Assembly (NCBI GenBank): GCA_052103955.1
Contig: JBQELO010000004.1
Location: 154,743-218,742, forward strand
Source: Paenalcaligenes sp052103955
Lineage (GTDB): Bacteria; Pseudomonadota; Gammaproteobacteria; Burkholderiales; Burkholderiaceae_B
DNA length: 64,000 nt
Direction: 5' to 3'
Under the pieces are notes generated by a model. It was not told the DNA's origin. It ran no database searches and saw nothing but the letters and a program-made list of their open reading frames with translations. The position numbers were made by a program, and so were the translations under genes. Within the stretch, counting starts at the first letter, position 1. Each line of letters opens with the position of its first letter. Shown in pieces: positions 1 through 8,559 of this stretch.

Positions 1-717
1 CCCATTCTGATGTATCACCAGATAGGTCAACCTTCTCCGCGCGGTACCTACTTGCGTGGTGCCACCGTGCACCCACGGCGTTTTGCCAATCAAATGCGTT
101 TGCTGAAAATGTTGGGCTATACCGGTGTAAGCATGAAAGATGCGTTACCGTATCTACGCGGGGAGAAACAAGGCAAGGTAGTAGCGATCACTTTTGATGA
201 TGGCTACGTAAACGTATTAGAAAACGCGCTGCCCATCTTGCTAAAACATGGTTTTACGGCCACCAACTATATGGTGTCAGGCTTGCAAGACAACGGTTGG
301 GCGCAGGCTAAAGGCGCATTGCCGTCTGAGCTAATGAATGCCGACCAACTGCGCCAGTGGCATGCCGCTGGCTTAGAAGTAGGCTCACATACTATTGATC
401 ATGTGTACATGACGAAAGTGGGCAAAGAAGAAGGCGTACGACAATTACGCGAATCCAAAGCGGTATTGGAAAATATTACTCAAGATGAAGTGCAGTCTTT
501 TTGCTACCCCTTTGGTGATCAGTCGTTAGAAGTACGAGAGTGGGTGCGCGAGGCTGGGTATAGCAACGCTACCGCTACATTTAGGGGCTTGGCGCATGCG
601 GGCGACGACATGTTCGCTTTGCCGCGCGTCTCTATTTTGCGTTCTACACACCTGTTTAATTTCTGGCAGAAGTGCTGCACACCGCGTGAAGAAAAGAAAC
701 GTCAGCGTAAAGGTTAA
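1..717 (+). CDS. Polysaccharide deacetylase (NodB domain), 5' truncated by window edge
   Basis: The reading frame is open from base 1, and the residues before the first visible Met (P-I-L) fit the first strand of a NodB fold, so the true start lies outside the window. Numbered from the Met at base 10, the metal-binding motif T-F-D-D-G-Y is at 61-66 (Asp63, Asp64), and the H-x3-H motif (His127, His131) lies in S-H-T-I-D-H. A later F-C-Y-P-F-G segment matches the usual third motif. These residues define the carbohydrate esterase 4 family, which removes acetyl groups from N-acetylated glycans. No membrane segment is seen in the visible part. The substrate (cell wall or exported polysaccharide) cannot be told from here. 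Only tRNA-Arg lies downstream. Confidence 0.85.
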   Translation, partial: PILMYHQIGQPSPRGTYLRGATVHPRRFANQMRLLKMLGYTGVSMKDALPYLRGEKQGKVVAITFDDGYVNVLENALPILLKHGFTATNYMVSGLQDNGWAQAKGALPSELMNADQLRQWHAAGLEVGSHTIDHVYMTKVGKEEGVRQLRESKAVLENITQDEVQSFCYPFGDQSLEVREWVREAGYSNATATFRGLAHAGDDMFALPRVSILRSTHLFNFWQKCCTPREEKKRQRKG

Positions 718-736
718 GGTTACGACGCGTAGAGCT

Positions 737-765
737 TTCTTTTGCGGCCTGCTTCACGCTATAAT
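737..765 (+). promoter_or_regulatory. Probable promoter of tRNA-Arg
   Basis: A perfect TATAAT box at 760-765 lies 31 bases before the mature tRNA 5' end. A weak TTCTTT at 737-742 gives a 17-bp spacer. The -10 box is convincing; the -35 is poor. Confidence 0.45.
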
Positions 766-796
766 CTCGGATTCACTGGGGTTTATCTCCTGAAAC

Positions 797-873
797 GCGT
801 CCATAGCTCAGCTGGATAGAGCACCCGCCTTCTAAGCGGGCGGCCGCAGGTTCGAATCCTGCTGGACGCGCCA
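797..873 (+). tRNA. tRNA-Arg (anticodon UCU)
   Basis: A full cloverleaf can be drawn. The acceptor stem pairs 797-803 with 863-869, the discriminator is G870 and CCA is encoded at 871-873. The anticodon stem pairs 824-828 with 836-840 around the loop CTTCTAA, giving anticodon TCT at 831-833. The T arm carries GGTTCGAATCC. It decodes AGA (and AGG by wobble) arginine codons. Confidence 0.97.
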
Positions 874-896
874 GAACACTTACGCTAATGCCTTGA

Positions 897-930
897 AACC
901 CGCTACCTGTATTGGTTAGCGGGTTTTTTG
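897..930 (+). terminator. Rho-independent terminator after tRNA-Arg
   Basis: Nine-base-pair stem AACCCGCTA (897-905) with TAGCGGGTT (917-925), then a T run to 929. It sits 24 bases after the tRNA on the same strand. Confidence 0.9.
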
Positions 931-1003
931 TTAGTGGTCTAGATTCCGTTCTCGCTAATAACCTGATTAGTGCAATGCAAGCTTCTGAGGTGCTGTGTTG
1001 AGA

Positions 1004-2167
1004 TTACTTAGCTGCTAATAGAATCTTTGAGCCATCAGTAACGTCAGGTGCAATAGACGCAAGATCCACAGTTTTGATCGCTTTGCTTTGCATGAGCTCA
1101 TTCAAGTCAAAACGGATGTAGTTAATCCCTGCATAGGTACGTACATGCATCTGCCTGCGGTTGATATCGCTCAAGGTAGTCCATGAAGTGTATTCAGAGT
1201 TATACCCTGGTTCACCCATTACATCTGGAATGGGTATGCCAGCAACGCTGTTGACTGTGCTCTTATCAATGGTGATACCTCTAGGCCTATCAAAATTGTT
1301 CATGATGTGGCCCAGCGTGACTAATGCGCGGTCAGGATTATCTACCTTTTCAGCAAAATGTGAGTAGTAAGTTGCCCGCACAAAACGCCCTACTGAGGTG
1401 TTAGATGAAGGTAGGCCAGCGGTAGCGATGCCAGAGTCAGGCTGTTGGAATGTGCGGCCGTTGATCTCTATGGATGACTGGTCTTTATTGTTTAGGAAAG
1501 TATAGTTGCCTAAGTTAGTCATATGCCACGGGAAGGTGGGTCCGTTGGTCATTACTCCTACAGGATTATCATAAACGTGCTGCTCGCCATTGCTGTACTC
1601 AATAACAATAGACTTTCCGGATGCATCATGCAGGGTGTAATGAAAGGGCGTTTGTAGTTGATCGTGCGGCAATAGGGCTGTCACCAAAACCAATTGTTTT
1701 TCCAGAGCCTCTTTGACGGCAGCAACAGTATCAAACTGGGATAAGGTCCACGCGCCTAGGTCTATGGCAGCGAGTACAGCCGTTGTTTTACTGACAGCGT
1801 CAGCGGGTCCGTTAGCATTTGGAAATGAAAGTAGGCTAAATGTGAGGCCTTTGTCATTTAGGCCTTGAATTACCCAGTTCTGACCATTAACAGGGTCTGC
1901 CATGCCAATTGATACAAATGCATTTGTGGCTGTAAAGTCTAGTACGTGGTGTTGATTGGCTTTAGAACCAAATGTGGTACCAGCAGGAAAGTACGTTACT
2001 TGGTAGGGAAGCTCCATAGCGAGCTCTAATGTTCGCCCTGCATAGGGGGCGCCATTAGCGTCTGTATACAGTAATGAGGTGCAAGCGTGTCCTAAGCTAG
2101 GGGTTAGCATGGTCATTGCCAGTGCACTGGCAATGAGTGAACGTCGAAACCTAGAGTGTGTGCCCAT
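1004..2167 (-). CDS. Secreted Ntn-hydrolase of the choloylglycine hydrolase / penicillin V acylase family
   Basis: The 387-aa product begins with a cleavable signal peptide (residues 1-28, ending G-H-A). Cys29 follows directly, so cleavage exposes Cys as the N-terminal nucleophile of the linear amide C-N hydrolases. Other family residues are visible: Arg in Y-A-G-R-T-L-E soon after the nucleophile, Asn in M-T-N-G-P, and Arg in G-R-F-V-R-A. Family members hydrolyse amide bonds in bile salts, penicillin V or acyl-homoserine lactones; Gram-negative members are often periplasmic. The signal peptide implies a periplasmic enzyme here. The cysteine is not in a lipobox, so a lipoprotein is unlikely. 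It is a single gene, with no partner that points to the substrate. Confidence 0.85.
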   Translation of the reverse strand: MGTHSRFRRSLIASALAMTMLTPSLGHACTSLLYTDANGAPYAGRTLELAMELPYQVTYFPAGTTFGSKANQHHVLDFTATNAFVSIGMADPVNGQNWVIQGLNDKGLTFSLLSFPNANGPADAVSKTTAVLAAIDLGAWTLSQFDTVAAVKEALEKQLVLVTALLPHDQLQTPFHYTLHDASGKSIVIEYSNGEQHVYDNPVGVMTNGPTFPWHMTNLGNYTFLNNKDQSSIEINGRTFQQPDSGIATAGLPSSNTSVGRFVRATYYSHFAEKVDNPDRALVTLGHIMNNFDRPRGITIDKSTVNSVAGIPIPDVMGEPGYNSEYTSWTTLSDINRRQMHVRTYAGINYIRFDLNELMQSKAIKTVDLASIAPDVTDGSKILLAAK

Positions 2168-2438
2168 TTTTCTCTCCTAAGTGGTGAGTGAGATAAATAG
2201 TAAAGTTATAAACTGCTACTCGGTATTCGTAATCAACGCTTAAATTAGTGACCTACAGCACTATTGCATAGTTTGAAAATCAGAGTGTTAAGACTTTCTT
2301 AGTACATGTAATATCTTTTTCTCAAATGAGATGATGGTACCGAGACCGACGTATAGATAGGTTTAGGATGCGCCACCAAGGGTGGTTAGTATGAGTACAG
2401 TAAAAGCGTCTACATTTTTTCTAGGGTAATGATTCACC

Positions 2439-2975
2439 ATGACCACCAAACCTACTGAAGAATACTCACTGGAATTTCGCCGTGATGTGGCCGACGAGGC
2501 CTATTTTCGTACCACAGACGGGTACGAAAATTTAGCCAAGCGCCGAGGCATTCTCAACGAATTAGTGTGGCAGTGGGTGGAAGAATTTCACCCTAAAGGG
2601 CCACAGCCTAATGATGTTATCCACTGCTGGGCGGGTACTTTTCCGGGCGATACCTATGCGTTTTACGATTACTTAGGTAACGATGATGGGGAAGACTCGG
2701 TCATGCTGGCCGACATGGGTGAAACCGGTGAGTTCGATTACGATCTGTTTTACGCTGAGTTCTTTGATGAGCCTATAGCGGTTGCTGAAGCCTTGGCGGA
2801 TGCCACGTTTTCTACCCGTTCAGCCGAAGCGGCTGCCCTAGCACAAGCGGTAGCGCTAGGGATAGAGCAGGTTAATGCGGTGATCTGCTATGGCGATCCA
2901 TCATTAGTGGTGCCAGAAGGCAGTGTATTTCGTGGCCTGCATTATTTAGGTGTGTACCCCGATAAGCCAGAATAA
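2439..2975 (+). CDS. Imm22-like small acidic protein (possible orphan immunity protein)
   Basis: A 178-aa soluble, acidic protein with no signal peptide or membrane segment. A central stretch (H-C-W-A-G-T-F then a Y-D-Y-L segment) and an end of the form F-x-G-L-H-Y-L-G-V-Y-P resemble, from memory, the immunity protein 22 family of polymorphic toxin systems. No toxin, Rhs or secretion gene lies beside it; the neighbours are a secreted amidase and a membrane reductase. If the family call is right, it would be an orphan immunity gene or a housekeeping relative. The start is ATG at 2439, with only a distant AGGG as ribosome site. The family assignment is tentative. Confidence 0.4.
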   Translation: MTTKPTEEYSLEFRRDVADEAYFRTTDGYENLAKRRGILNELVWQWVEEFHPKGPQPNDVIHCWAGTFPGDTYAFYDYLGNDDGEDSVMLADMGETGEFDYDLFYAEFFDEPIAVAEALADATFSTRSAEAAALAQAVALGIEQVNAVICYGDPSLVVPEGSVFRGLHYLGVYPDKPE

Positions 2976-2996
2976 ACGGGGTACACAGTGAGTGAG

Positions 2997-4256
2997 TTAC
3001 CTAAACTCAAACAATTCATAATGAATGTTGCCAGCGGGGATGCCGTATTTCTCCATCAGGTTTTTGACGTGTTTGAGTAGGCCTTTGGGGCCACAAAAAC
3101 TAATGTGTACCTGATCAGGGCTGGTGCTTTGTACGGCTTGTGCCAACGTGTTCTCTAAGGCGTCGCTGCCACTAGGGTTAGGTACCAGATGCACTGCCGC
3201 CTGCGTGGAGAGTTCTTGTATCCTTTCTAGGGTGGGAAAAGCGCGGGACGGCTCAAAGCAATACACCAAACTCACGCAGTCAAAGTGCCCTATGTCGCGG
3301 TCTTTTAGCCAAGAAATGAACGGTGTGATGCCGACTCCTGCACCTATCCATAGCTCTTTTTGCGCGCCTTCTATGCGTTTGAAGCGGCCGTGAGGAGCTT
3401 TTACGTCGGCCACCATACCCACTTTGGCCTGATCGTGTAGGGCTTTGGTGTAATCGCCTAAGGTGCGTATCACAAACCGAATATTGCCATTTTCGTTGTA
3501 GCGGCTAGCAATGCTAAAGGGGTGCGGCTCGCGTAAGCCTTTTTCTTGTATAGATAAAAAACCAAATTGCCCCGCTTGGAAAGGGAAGCCTTTACCTATG
3601 GGGGTGAGTTCCAACTGTACGGAGTCGTGCGCTTGCGTAACTTCGACGATTTTATAGGTACCGCCAGGGGCGAGAAATTGGTACAGCAGTAGCTTGTACA
3701 GGGCAGCTACCACGCCCAGCGTACAGGTTAGCGCGAGCCAGATGCCAGCAGGGCTGTCTAAGGTAATGGGGGATTCGAAGCTTAGCCAATGCAAAATCAC
3801 AATAATAAATAAGGGGCCAGATAGCTTATGCCACCAGCGCCATACTTGATAAGGGATGTTGCGGTTTAAGGCTAAGATCACAATAAAGCCCAAGGCAACC
3901 AGGCTTAGTTGCCGCAGCATGCGCGTCCAGTAATTAGAAAGCTCCATGATGGGCGCGAGTTCCCACTGCCCCATTTTGGCTTTGAATACAAAGTGGAAGG
4001 TGGCGAGCAGTAATGCCCAAATGCCCAACCACTTATGGGTTTCATAAATTCTATCTAGGCCGCCGTAGATTTCTTCTACGATTCGCCAACGGCTGGCCAA
4101 AATACAGGATACCGCCATACAGACTAGTGCTGCGACGCCCGCAATTAAGCTTAAGGTGGCAGAGTGTGCCCAGGTGAAGGAAGGGATTTGCAGTAATACC
4201 GTCAGGGTGGAGATGACCGCTATACCACCTATGGTGTGCCACGTTTTTAGTGTCAT
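2997..4256 (-). CDS. Membrane ferric reductase-like / ferredoxin reductase family protein
   Basis: A 419-aa protein of two halves. Residues 1-200 are several hydrophobic helices with paired histidines, typical of the ferric-reductase-like transmembrane (haem b) domain. The C-terminal 220 residues are a flavodoxin-reductase unit: the FAD-binding motif H-P-F-S-I-A-S in the middle, the NAD(P)-binding G-A-G-V-G-I-T-P-F near residue 305, and a C-terminal C-G-P-K-G segment. Such proteins pass electrons from NAD(P)H via FAD to haems and an acceptor across the inner membrane. The acceptor is not evident. No Fur box or iron gene is adjacent, so a role in iron reduction is only one possibility. Confidence 0.8.
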   Translation of the reverse strand: MTLKTWHTIGGIAVISTLTVLLQIPSFTWAHSATLSLIAGVAALVCMAVSCILASRWRIVEEIYGGLDRIYETHKWLGIWALLLATFHFVFKAKMGQWELAPIMELSNYWTRMLRQLSLVALGFIVILALNRNIPYQVWRWWHKLSGPLFIIVILHWLSFESPITLDSPAGIWLALTCTLGVVAALYKLLLYQFLAPGGTYKIVEVTQAHDSVQLELTPIGKGFPFQAGQFGFLSIQEKGLREPHPFSIASRYNENGNIRFVIRTLGDYTKALHDQAKVGMVADVKAPHGRFKRIEGAQKELWIGAGVGITPFISWLKDRDIGHFDCVSLVYCFEPSRAFPTLERIQELSTQAAVHLVPNPSGSDALENTLAQAVQSTSPDQVHISFCGPKGLLKHVKNLMEKYGIPAGNIHYELFEFR

Positions 4257-4546
4257 GCCTATGCCTAGAGAGTGATGAAAGCAGATAAAGCCTTTTTATA
4301 TATGCTACTGCTGAATGGCTAGGCGGTACTGCATAGAAGAGTAAGCATTGATTAATGTTAAACAACCTATAGGGCCAACATTCGGGAGTAGAGGCATTAA
4401 GGCTAAATATAGTTTTGCTAACGTTATAAGCGAAAAATGATCGTTTTACGGTGGTGCGCTATCACAGCAAAATAGCGGTGCTTAGTGCAATACCCGTCGT
4501 GCAGACGTGGGTGTGAAATCTGTCTGTGCTTAACCAGGAAATGATC

Positions 4547-5587
4547 ATGAATAGCCGTATGAATCCAGCCTTAAACGCTAAGGGCGCTTCGTCGTCAGCG
4601 TTTAGTAACCACCCGGGTTATAGCCGCATGTTTGCTGCTAACCGCCTAACCTTAGGTGTTTTTTTACCGCTGCGATTTTTTCAAGGGGATATGGCGGTGC
4701 TGCAGGGGCAAGCAGACGTAGTAGCTACGTTAGATCAGTATGGGTTTGCGGCAACGTGGGTACGTGATGTTCCATTGTTTGATCCATCGTTTGGGGATGC
4801 TGGACAAGTGTTTGATCCTTTCACTTATTTGGCATTTTTAGCGGCGCGCACCTCAAAGATTGCATTGGCGACGGGTAGTGCCGTGTTTAGTTTGCGTCAC
4901 CCTTTGGATCTAGCCAAAGCGGCTACTACCATTGATCAGTTATCGGGCGGTAGAGTGGTGTTAGGGATAGCGTCTGGCGATAGGCCTATAGAGTTTCCGG
5001 CCTATGGGCTAGAACATAGTGAGCGCGCTCAGCGCTTTGCGCAGGGCGTAGCGTATTTTCGTCAATTGATGGCTGTTGGGCCAGTAGCGATTAGCTCACC
5101 ATTAGGGCAGTTTGAAGGGGCTGAGTTTTTGCCTAAGCCGGTAGTGGGTCGTATCCCGTTGTTGGTGACAGGGGGATCAGGGCAGTCGTTAGCGTGGATA
5201 GCAGACCATGCTGATGGCTGGTTAACGTACCCTGATATAACGCATCAGCCGCAAGGGCCACAGCGTTTGGCCGAGAAAATACGTGCATGGCGGGCGCTGA
5301 TTCCCGACGGCGGGTTTAGACCACACACTACAAATGAGTGGATTGATTTGGTGGATGACCCTAACTACCCGCGTACGCCGTTACGTGGCGGATTTGTATT
5401 GCGTACGGGGCGTAAAGGTTTGTTGACGTTGTTAGAGCAATGGCAAGCCGCAGGGGTGAATCATGCCGCCTTAGGGATTCAGTTTTCAGAACGCCCTGTC
5501 GCCGAGGTGATTCAAGAATTAGCGGAGTATGTGTTGCCACACTTCCCATCGCACGAGACGGTATTACCTACGCCCGTGTCGTGGTAA
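4547..5587 (+). CDS. Luciferase-like monooxygenase (LLM class) oxidoreductase
   Basis: A soluble TIM-barrel protein of about 346 aa. Visible features are an F-G-A-T-W-V-R-D segment, S-K-I-A-L-A-T-G-S, and the G-G-R-V-V-L-G-I-A-S-G-D flavin-binding region typical of F420/FMN-dependent LLM-class enzymes. The frame extends up to a GTG at 4526, but AGGAA at 4536-4540 sits six bases before the ATG at 4547, which I take as the start. Family members are flavin-dependent monooxygenases or reductases; the substrate is unknown. It is monocistronic, facing a carrier gene across a hairpin. Confidence 0.8.
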   Translation: MNSRMNPALNAKGASSSAFSNHPGYSRMFAANRLTLGVFLPLRFFQGDMAVLQGQADVVATLDQYGFAATWVRDVPLFDPSFGDAGQVFDPFTYLAFLAARTSKIALATGSAVFSLRHPLDLAKAATTIDQLSGGRVVLGIASGDRPIEFPAYGLEHSERAQRFAQGVAYFRQLMAVGPVAISSPLGQFEGAEFLPKPVVGRIPLLVTGGSGQSLAWIADHADGWLTYPDITHQPQGPQRLAEKIRAWRALIPDGGFRPHTTNEWIDLVDDPNYPRTPLRGGFVLRTGRKGLLTLLEQWQAAGVNHAALGIQFSERPVAEVIQELAEYVLPHFPSHETVLPTPVSW

Positions 5588-5591
5588 GTAG

Positions 5592-5625
5592 GCAGCCCCT
5601 TTGGCAATGAGCACAGAGGGGCTGC
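5592..5625. terminator. Hairpin between convergent genes
   Basis: GCAGCCCCT (5592-5600) pairs perfectly with AGGGGCTGC (5617-5625), between the ends of the convergent genes at 5587 and 5641. Neither side has a proper T run, so its use as a terminator is likely but not certain. Confidence 0.5.
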
Positions 5626-5640
5626 AACAAGACGGTATGG

Positions 5641-6885
5641 TTAGATAATTAACAGTAACCAGCCCATTGCCATGAGCATGCAGGCAACGGCAACGATGCC
5701 CCCTGAACGGGTAAATTCTGCAAAGGAAATTTTCACACCGCAGCTTGCAGCTTGTTCCACCACAATAATGCCGGCCAAACTACCAAATACAAATAAGTTA
5801 CTGGAAAAGCCGGAGCCTAGTGTTAAGGCCGCTCCCAATGCATCTTGTGTGCCAGCTTCTGGGTGTAGAAAGGGAATGAGCAGCATGACAGCAGGGTTGT
5901 TACCCACAATAGTGCTCAGTACGCCAGTCGTCCAAAATAACAGCAGTGGATCGTTTAGATTAACGCCCCACTCATTAAGATGGTGCAGCATATCTTGTGG
6001 CAAGCCCGTATTAGCAAAGGCCGCATTCACCACAAATAGCCCCATAATAAGCAGCAAAAGGTTGCCGTCTACATGCTTCAACATGTCGCTAGAGGCAATC
6101 TTTCGGTTCATGAGTAAGAAGCCTGCAGCGGTTAAGGCGATCAGCTCGCGTGGCCATAAATCAACCATAAAAGCGATGATCACCAGAACGGTAATGAAGC
6201 CAGCTTTTAGAGTTTCCCAACGGTCTAGCGGGGGCGAGGCAACAGCGGCTGGCACGGGTGAGGTGGGGCGTTCGTTAGCTGCTAAGGCCCATCGACCACG
6301 GTACAACCATGCCAATACTGCCCAAATTACAAATAACGACAGCAACGCAGGTAAACCTGATACTTTCAGCAGCCCCATGAACGACAGGTCTAAGCCCTGA
6401 GCGGCGATCATATTTTGAGGGCTACCTATCAAGGTGCCTGCTGCGCCGTTGTTGGCAGCAAAGCAAAAGCCCAATAAGAAGGGGATGGGATTAAGCCCGC
6501 GAGATAAGGTAATAGATACCAGTAGCGGTGTCATTGCCACTACAACCACGTCATTGGTGAGCAGGGCAGACAGCAGTCCGCCTACGCCAATGAGCACACC
6601 TAATAGTATGGGTTCGCTGACTTTTAACGATGCTACGCGTTGCGCCGTCCAATCGTAAAAGCCAGAAACAATAAAGCTGGATGACACCACCATCAGGCCA
6701 AACAGCATGCCTATAGTAGAGTAATCAATAGACTGCCACGCTTGGGCTGGGCTAATGCTGCCTACGGCCATCATGGCGAGCGAACCAATCACAGCAGCCC
6801 CTGTACGGTCCACTTTGAGCCAGGGGAGTTTGCCAAAACCCATGGCAACATAAACAAGCAAAAATACGATGACGGTTTGGGTCAT
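5641..6885 (-). CDS. SLC13 / ArsB-NhaD superfamily membrane carrier
   Basis: A 414-aa, very hydrophobic protein with about ten to twelve predicted helices. Two related halves each carry a re-entrant N-rich segment (S-A-L-L-T-N-D-V-V-V-V and T-I-V-G-N-N-P-A-V-M-L-L), the hallmark of the ion transporter superfamily that includes CitMHS, DASS and NhaD. It is an inner-membrane transporter for an anion or for Na+/H+; I cannot tell which from sequence alone. It is a single gene. The next gene on this strand, a deaminase, lies upstream across 161 bases. Confidence 0.75.
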   Translation of the reverse strand: MTQTVIVFLLVYVAMGFGKLPWLKVDRTGAAVIGSLAMMAVGSISPAQAWQSIDYSTIGMLFGLMVVSSSFIVSGFYDWTAQRVASLKVSEPILLGVLIGVGGLLSALLTNDVVVVAMTPLLVSITLSRGLNPIPFLLGFCFAANNGAAGTLIGSPQNMIAAQGLDLSFMGLLKVSGLPALLSLFVIWAVLAWLYRGRWALAANERPTSPVPAAVASPPLDRWETLKAGFITVLVIIAFMVDLWPRELIALTAAGFLLMNRKIASSDMLKHVDGNLLLLIMGLFVVNAAFANTGLPQDMLHHLNEWGVNLNDPLLLFWTTGVLSTIVGNNPAVMLLIPFLHPEAGTQDALGAALTLGSGFSSNLFVFGSLAGIIVVEQAASCGVKISFAEFTRSGGIVAVACMLMAMGWLLLII

Positions 6886-7017
6886 GTGATGTCAGCCCGC
6901 AAAGAGGCCATTGCCATAAAAGAAAACCAGATTGTACTGGATAGGGCTGACAAAAATAGGACAGGCAATGCGCACCAATGATCAAGTACGTTAAAGAGTG
7001 CGAGAGCGCGAAGTAGT

Positions 7018-7039
7018 GAGGGGTTGATAGCAACCCCTC
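7018..7039 (-). terminator. Hairpin just downstream of the deaminase gene
   Basis: GAGGGGTTG (7018-7026) pairs with CAACCCCTC (7031-7039) around an ATAG loop, seven bases past the deaminase stop on the minus strand. There is no T run, so it may be a weak terminator or an mRNA 3'-end stabiliser. Confidence 0.45.
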
Positions 7040-7046
7040 TGATGGT

Positions 7047-8405
7047 TTAACTGGCTAGCAGTTGATGGCTGAGTTGGTTGTGGGTGCGCACAATGCTGCG
7101 CACATCTACATGTTGGAAGTGGCCATCTTGTATCAGCACACGGCCATTCACAATGTTGTGTGATACAGCGGCACTGCCACACAGTAAGGTGGCAGCAATA
7201 GGGTCGTGCAGTGCGCCAGCATACGCCAAGTCGTTTAAATCAAAGGCGATAATATCCGCCGCAAAACCTGCGCTAAGTTGGCCTATATCATGGCGATTCA
7301 GCACAGCGGCACCACCACGGGTGGCCGCCCATAAGGCTTCGCGTGCGGTAAAGCGGCGAGGGTCTTCAGCAGCAACGCGTTGCAGTAGCATCGCTTGACG
7401 TGCTTCGTTCAGTAAGTTGCCAGAATCGTTAGAGGCACTGCCGTCTACCCCCAATCCCACCTTTACTTTTTGATCTAGCATGGCGCGTATGGGGGCAATG
7501 CCAGAACCCAAACGCATGTTAGAGCACGGGCAGTGGGCAATGCCAGTGCCGGTACGCGAAAACAGCTTAATGCCGTTATCGTCTAGGTGTACGCAGTGTG
7601 CGTGCCATACATCGGGGCCTACCCAGCCTAGCTCTTCTACGTACTCGGCGGGTGTGCAGTTGAATTTCTCGCGAGAATACGCCAAATCGTTTTGGTTTTC
7701 AGCTAAATGCGTATGCAGTGACACGTTTAAGCTACGAGCCAATACGGCGCTTTCACGCATTAAGTCGCGTGACACCGAAAACGGCGAGCATGGAGCCAAG
7801 GCAATACGCAACATCGCACCGTGGCTAGCATCGTGATAACGCTCTACCAAACGTTGCATATCATGCAGAATGTGCTGCTCGTCTTCTACCAAGGCATCGG
7901 GTGGCAGGCCACCTTTGCTTTCACCTACGCTCATGGCACCACGGCTGGCATGAAAGCGCATACCCATTTCATGGGCGGCTTCAATGGTGTGGTCTAAGGT
8001 GCTGCCATTGGGGAATAAGTACAAATGATCCGAGCTTGTGGTACAGCCACTGCGCAGCAGTTCTGCCATAGCTGTTTGGGTAGACGCATGTAGCATGGGG
8101 GGCGTAATACGTCCCCAAATGGGGTATAGCGTTTTTAGCCAGTCAAAGAGCTCGGCGTCTTGGGCTTTAGGCACGGCGCGAGTCAGCGTTTGGTACATGT
8201 GATGGTGGGTGTTGATTAACCCCGGCATCACTACATGGTGGCTAAGATCCAGCGTTTGATCTACGGGTACATCGGGGCACTGGGCTTGAGGGCCTACGTA
8301 CTCGATGAGGTTGTTGTTGATCAGGATAGCTGCTTGTTGAAGTTCATCCTGACTATCGTTCATGGTAGCCAGTGTATGAATGTTTTTGAGCAGAATGCGT
8401 GTCAT
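7047..8405 (-). CDS. 8-oxoguanine deaminase (amidohydrolase superfamily)
   Basis: A 452-aa amidohydrolase. The first metal motif is N-T-H-H-H-M (His67, His69). Later come L-H-T-H-L-A-E-N, V-W-H-A-H-C-V-H and the G-L-G-V-D-G-S-A-S-N-D segment with the metal-binding Asp. The start M-T-R-I-L-L-K-N-I-H-T-L-A-T-M and the overall pattern match the 8-oxoguanine deaminases, which convert 8-oxoguanine to uric acid and ammonia. Related enzymes act on guanine, cytosine or atrazine, so the exact base should be treated as probable. The gene follows a xanthine/uracil-type permease on the same strand after 154 bases, which supports a role in purine use. Confidence 0.8.
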   Translation of the reverse strand: MTRILLKNIHTLATMNDSQDELQQAAILINNNLIEYVGPQAQCPDVPVDQTLDLSHHVVMPGLINTHHHMYQTLTRAVPKAQDAELFDWLKTLYPIWGRITPPMLHASTQTAMAELLRSGCTTSSDHLYLFPNGSTLDHTIEAAHEMGMRFHASRGAMSVGESKGGLPPDALVEDEQHILHDMQRLVERYHDASHGAMLRIALAPCSPFSVSRDLMRESAVLARSLNVSLHTHLAENQNDLAYSREKFNCTPAEYVEELGWVGPDVWHAHCVHLDDNGIKLFSRTGTGIAHCPCSNMRLGSGIAPIRAMLDQKVKVGLGVDGSASNDSGNLLNEARQAMLLQRVAAEDPRRFTAREALWAATRGGAAVLNRHDIGQLSAGFAADIIAFDLNDLAYAGALHDPIAATLLCGSAAVSHNIVNGRVLIQDGHFQHVDVRSIVRTHNQLSHQLLAS

Positions 8406-8519
8406 CGTTTAAACCCTAGTAATACCAGTCATGCCTTGGCGTGCAGAGGCACGGTGTGGTGTTAAATGCCAATGGACTGATACGCGTACCGGCGGTACAA
8501 GGGCGGTTCCCTTGTTTAG

Positions 8520-8548
8520 CTAAACGGGGTATGGATCACCCCGTTTAG
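8520..8548. repeat. Inverted repeat between permease and deaminase genes
   Basis: CTAAACGGGGT (8520-8530) pairs perfectly with ACCCCGTTTAG (8538-8548) around a 7-base loop. It lies 12 bases past the permease stop. Without a T run on either strand it may weaken read-through into the deaminase gene or protect the permease mRNA 3' end. Confidence 0.55.
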
Positions 8549-8559
8549 CCCAGATACAG

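Noticed and set aside
4051..4365. 104-codon minus-strand frame overlapping the start of the ferric reductase-like gene
   Set aside because: Same strand but another frame of a clearly coding region; Cys/His/Arg-rich with no family resemblance.
5672..6400. 242-codon open frame on the plus strand
   Set aside because: It is antisense to the SLC13 carrier gene, has low-complexity composition and no ribosome site; a shadow of the real gene.
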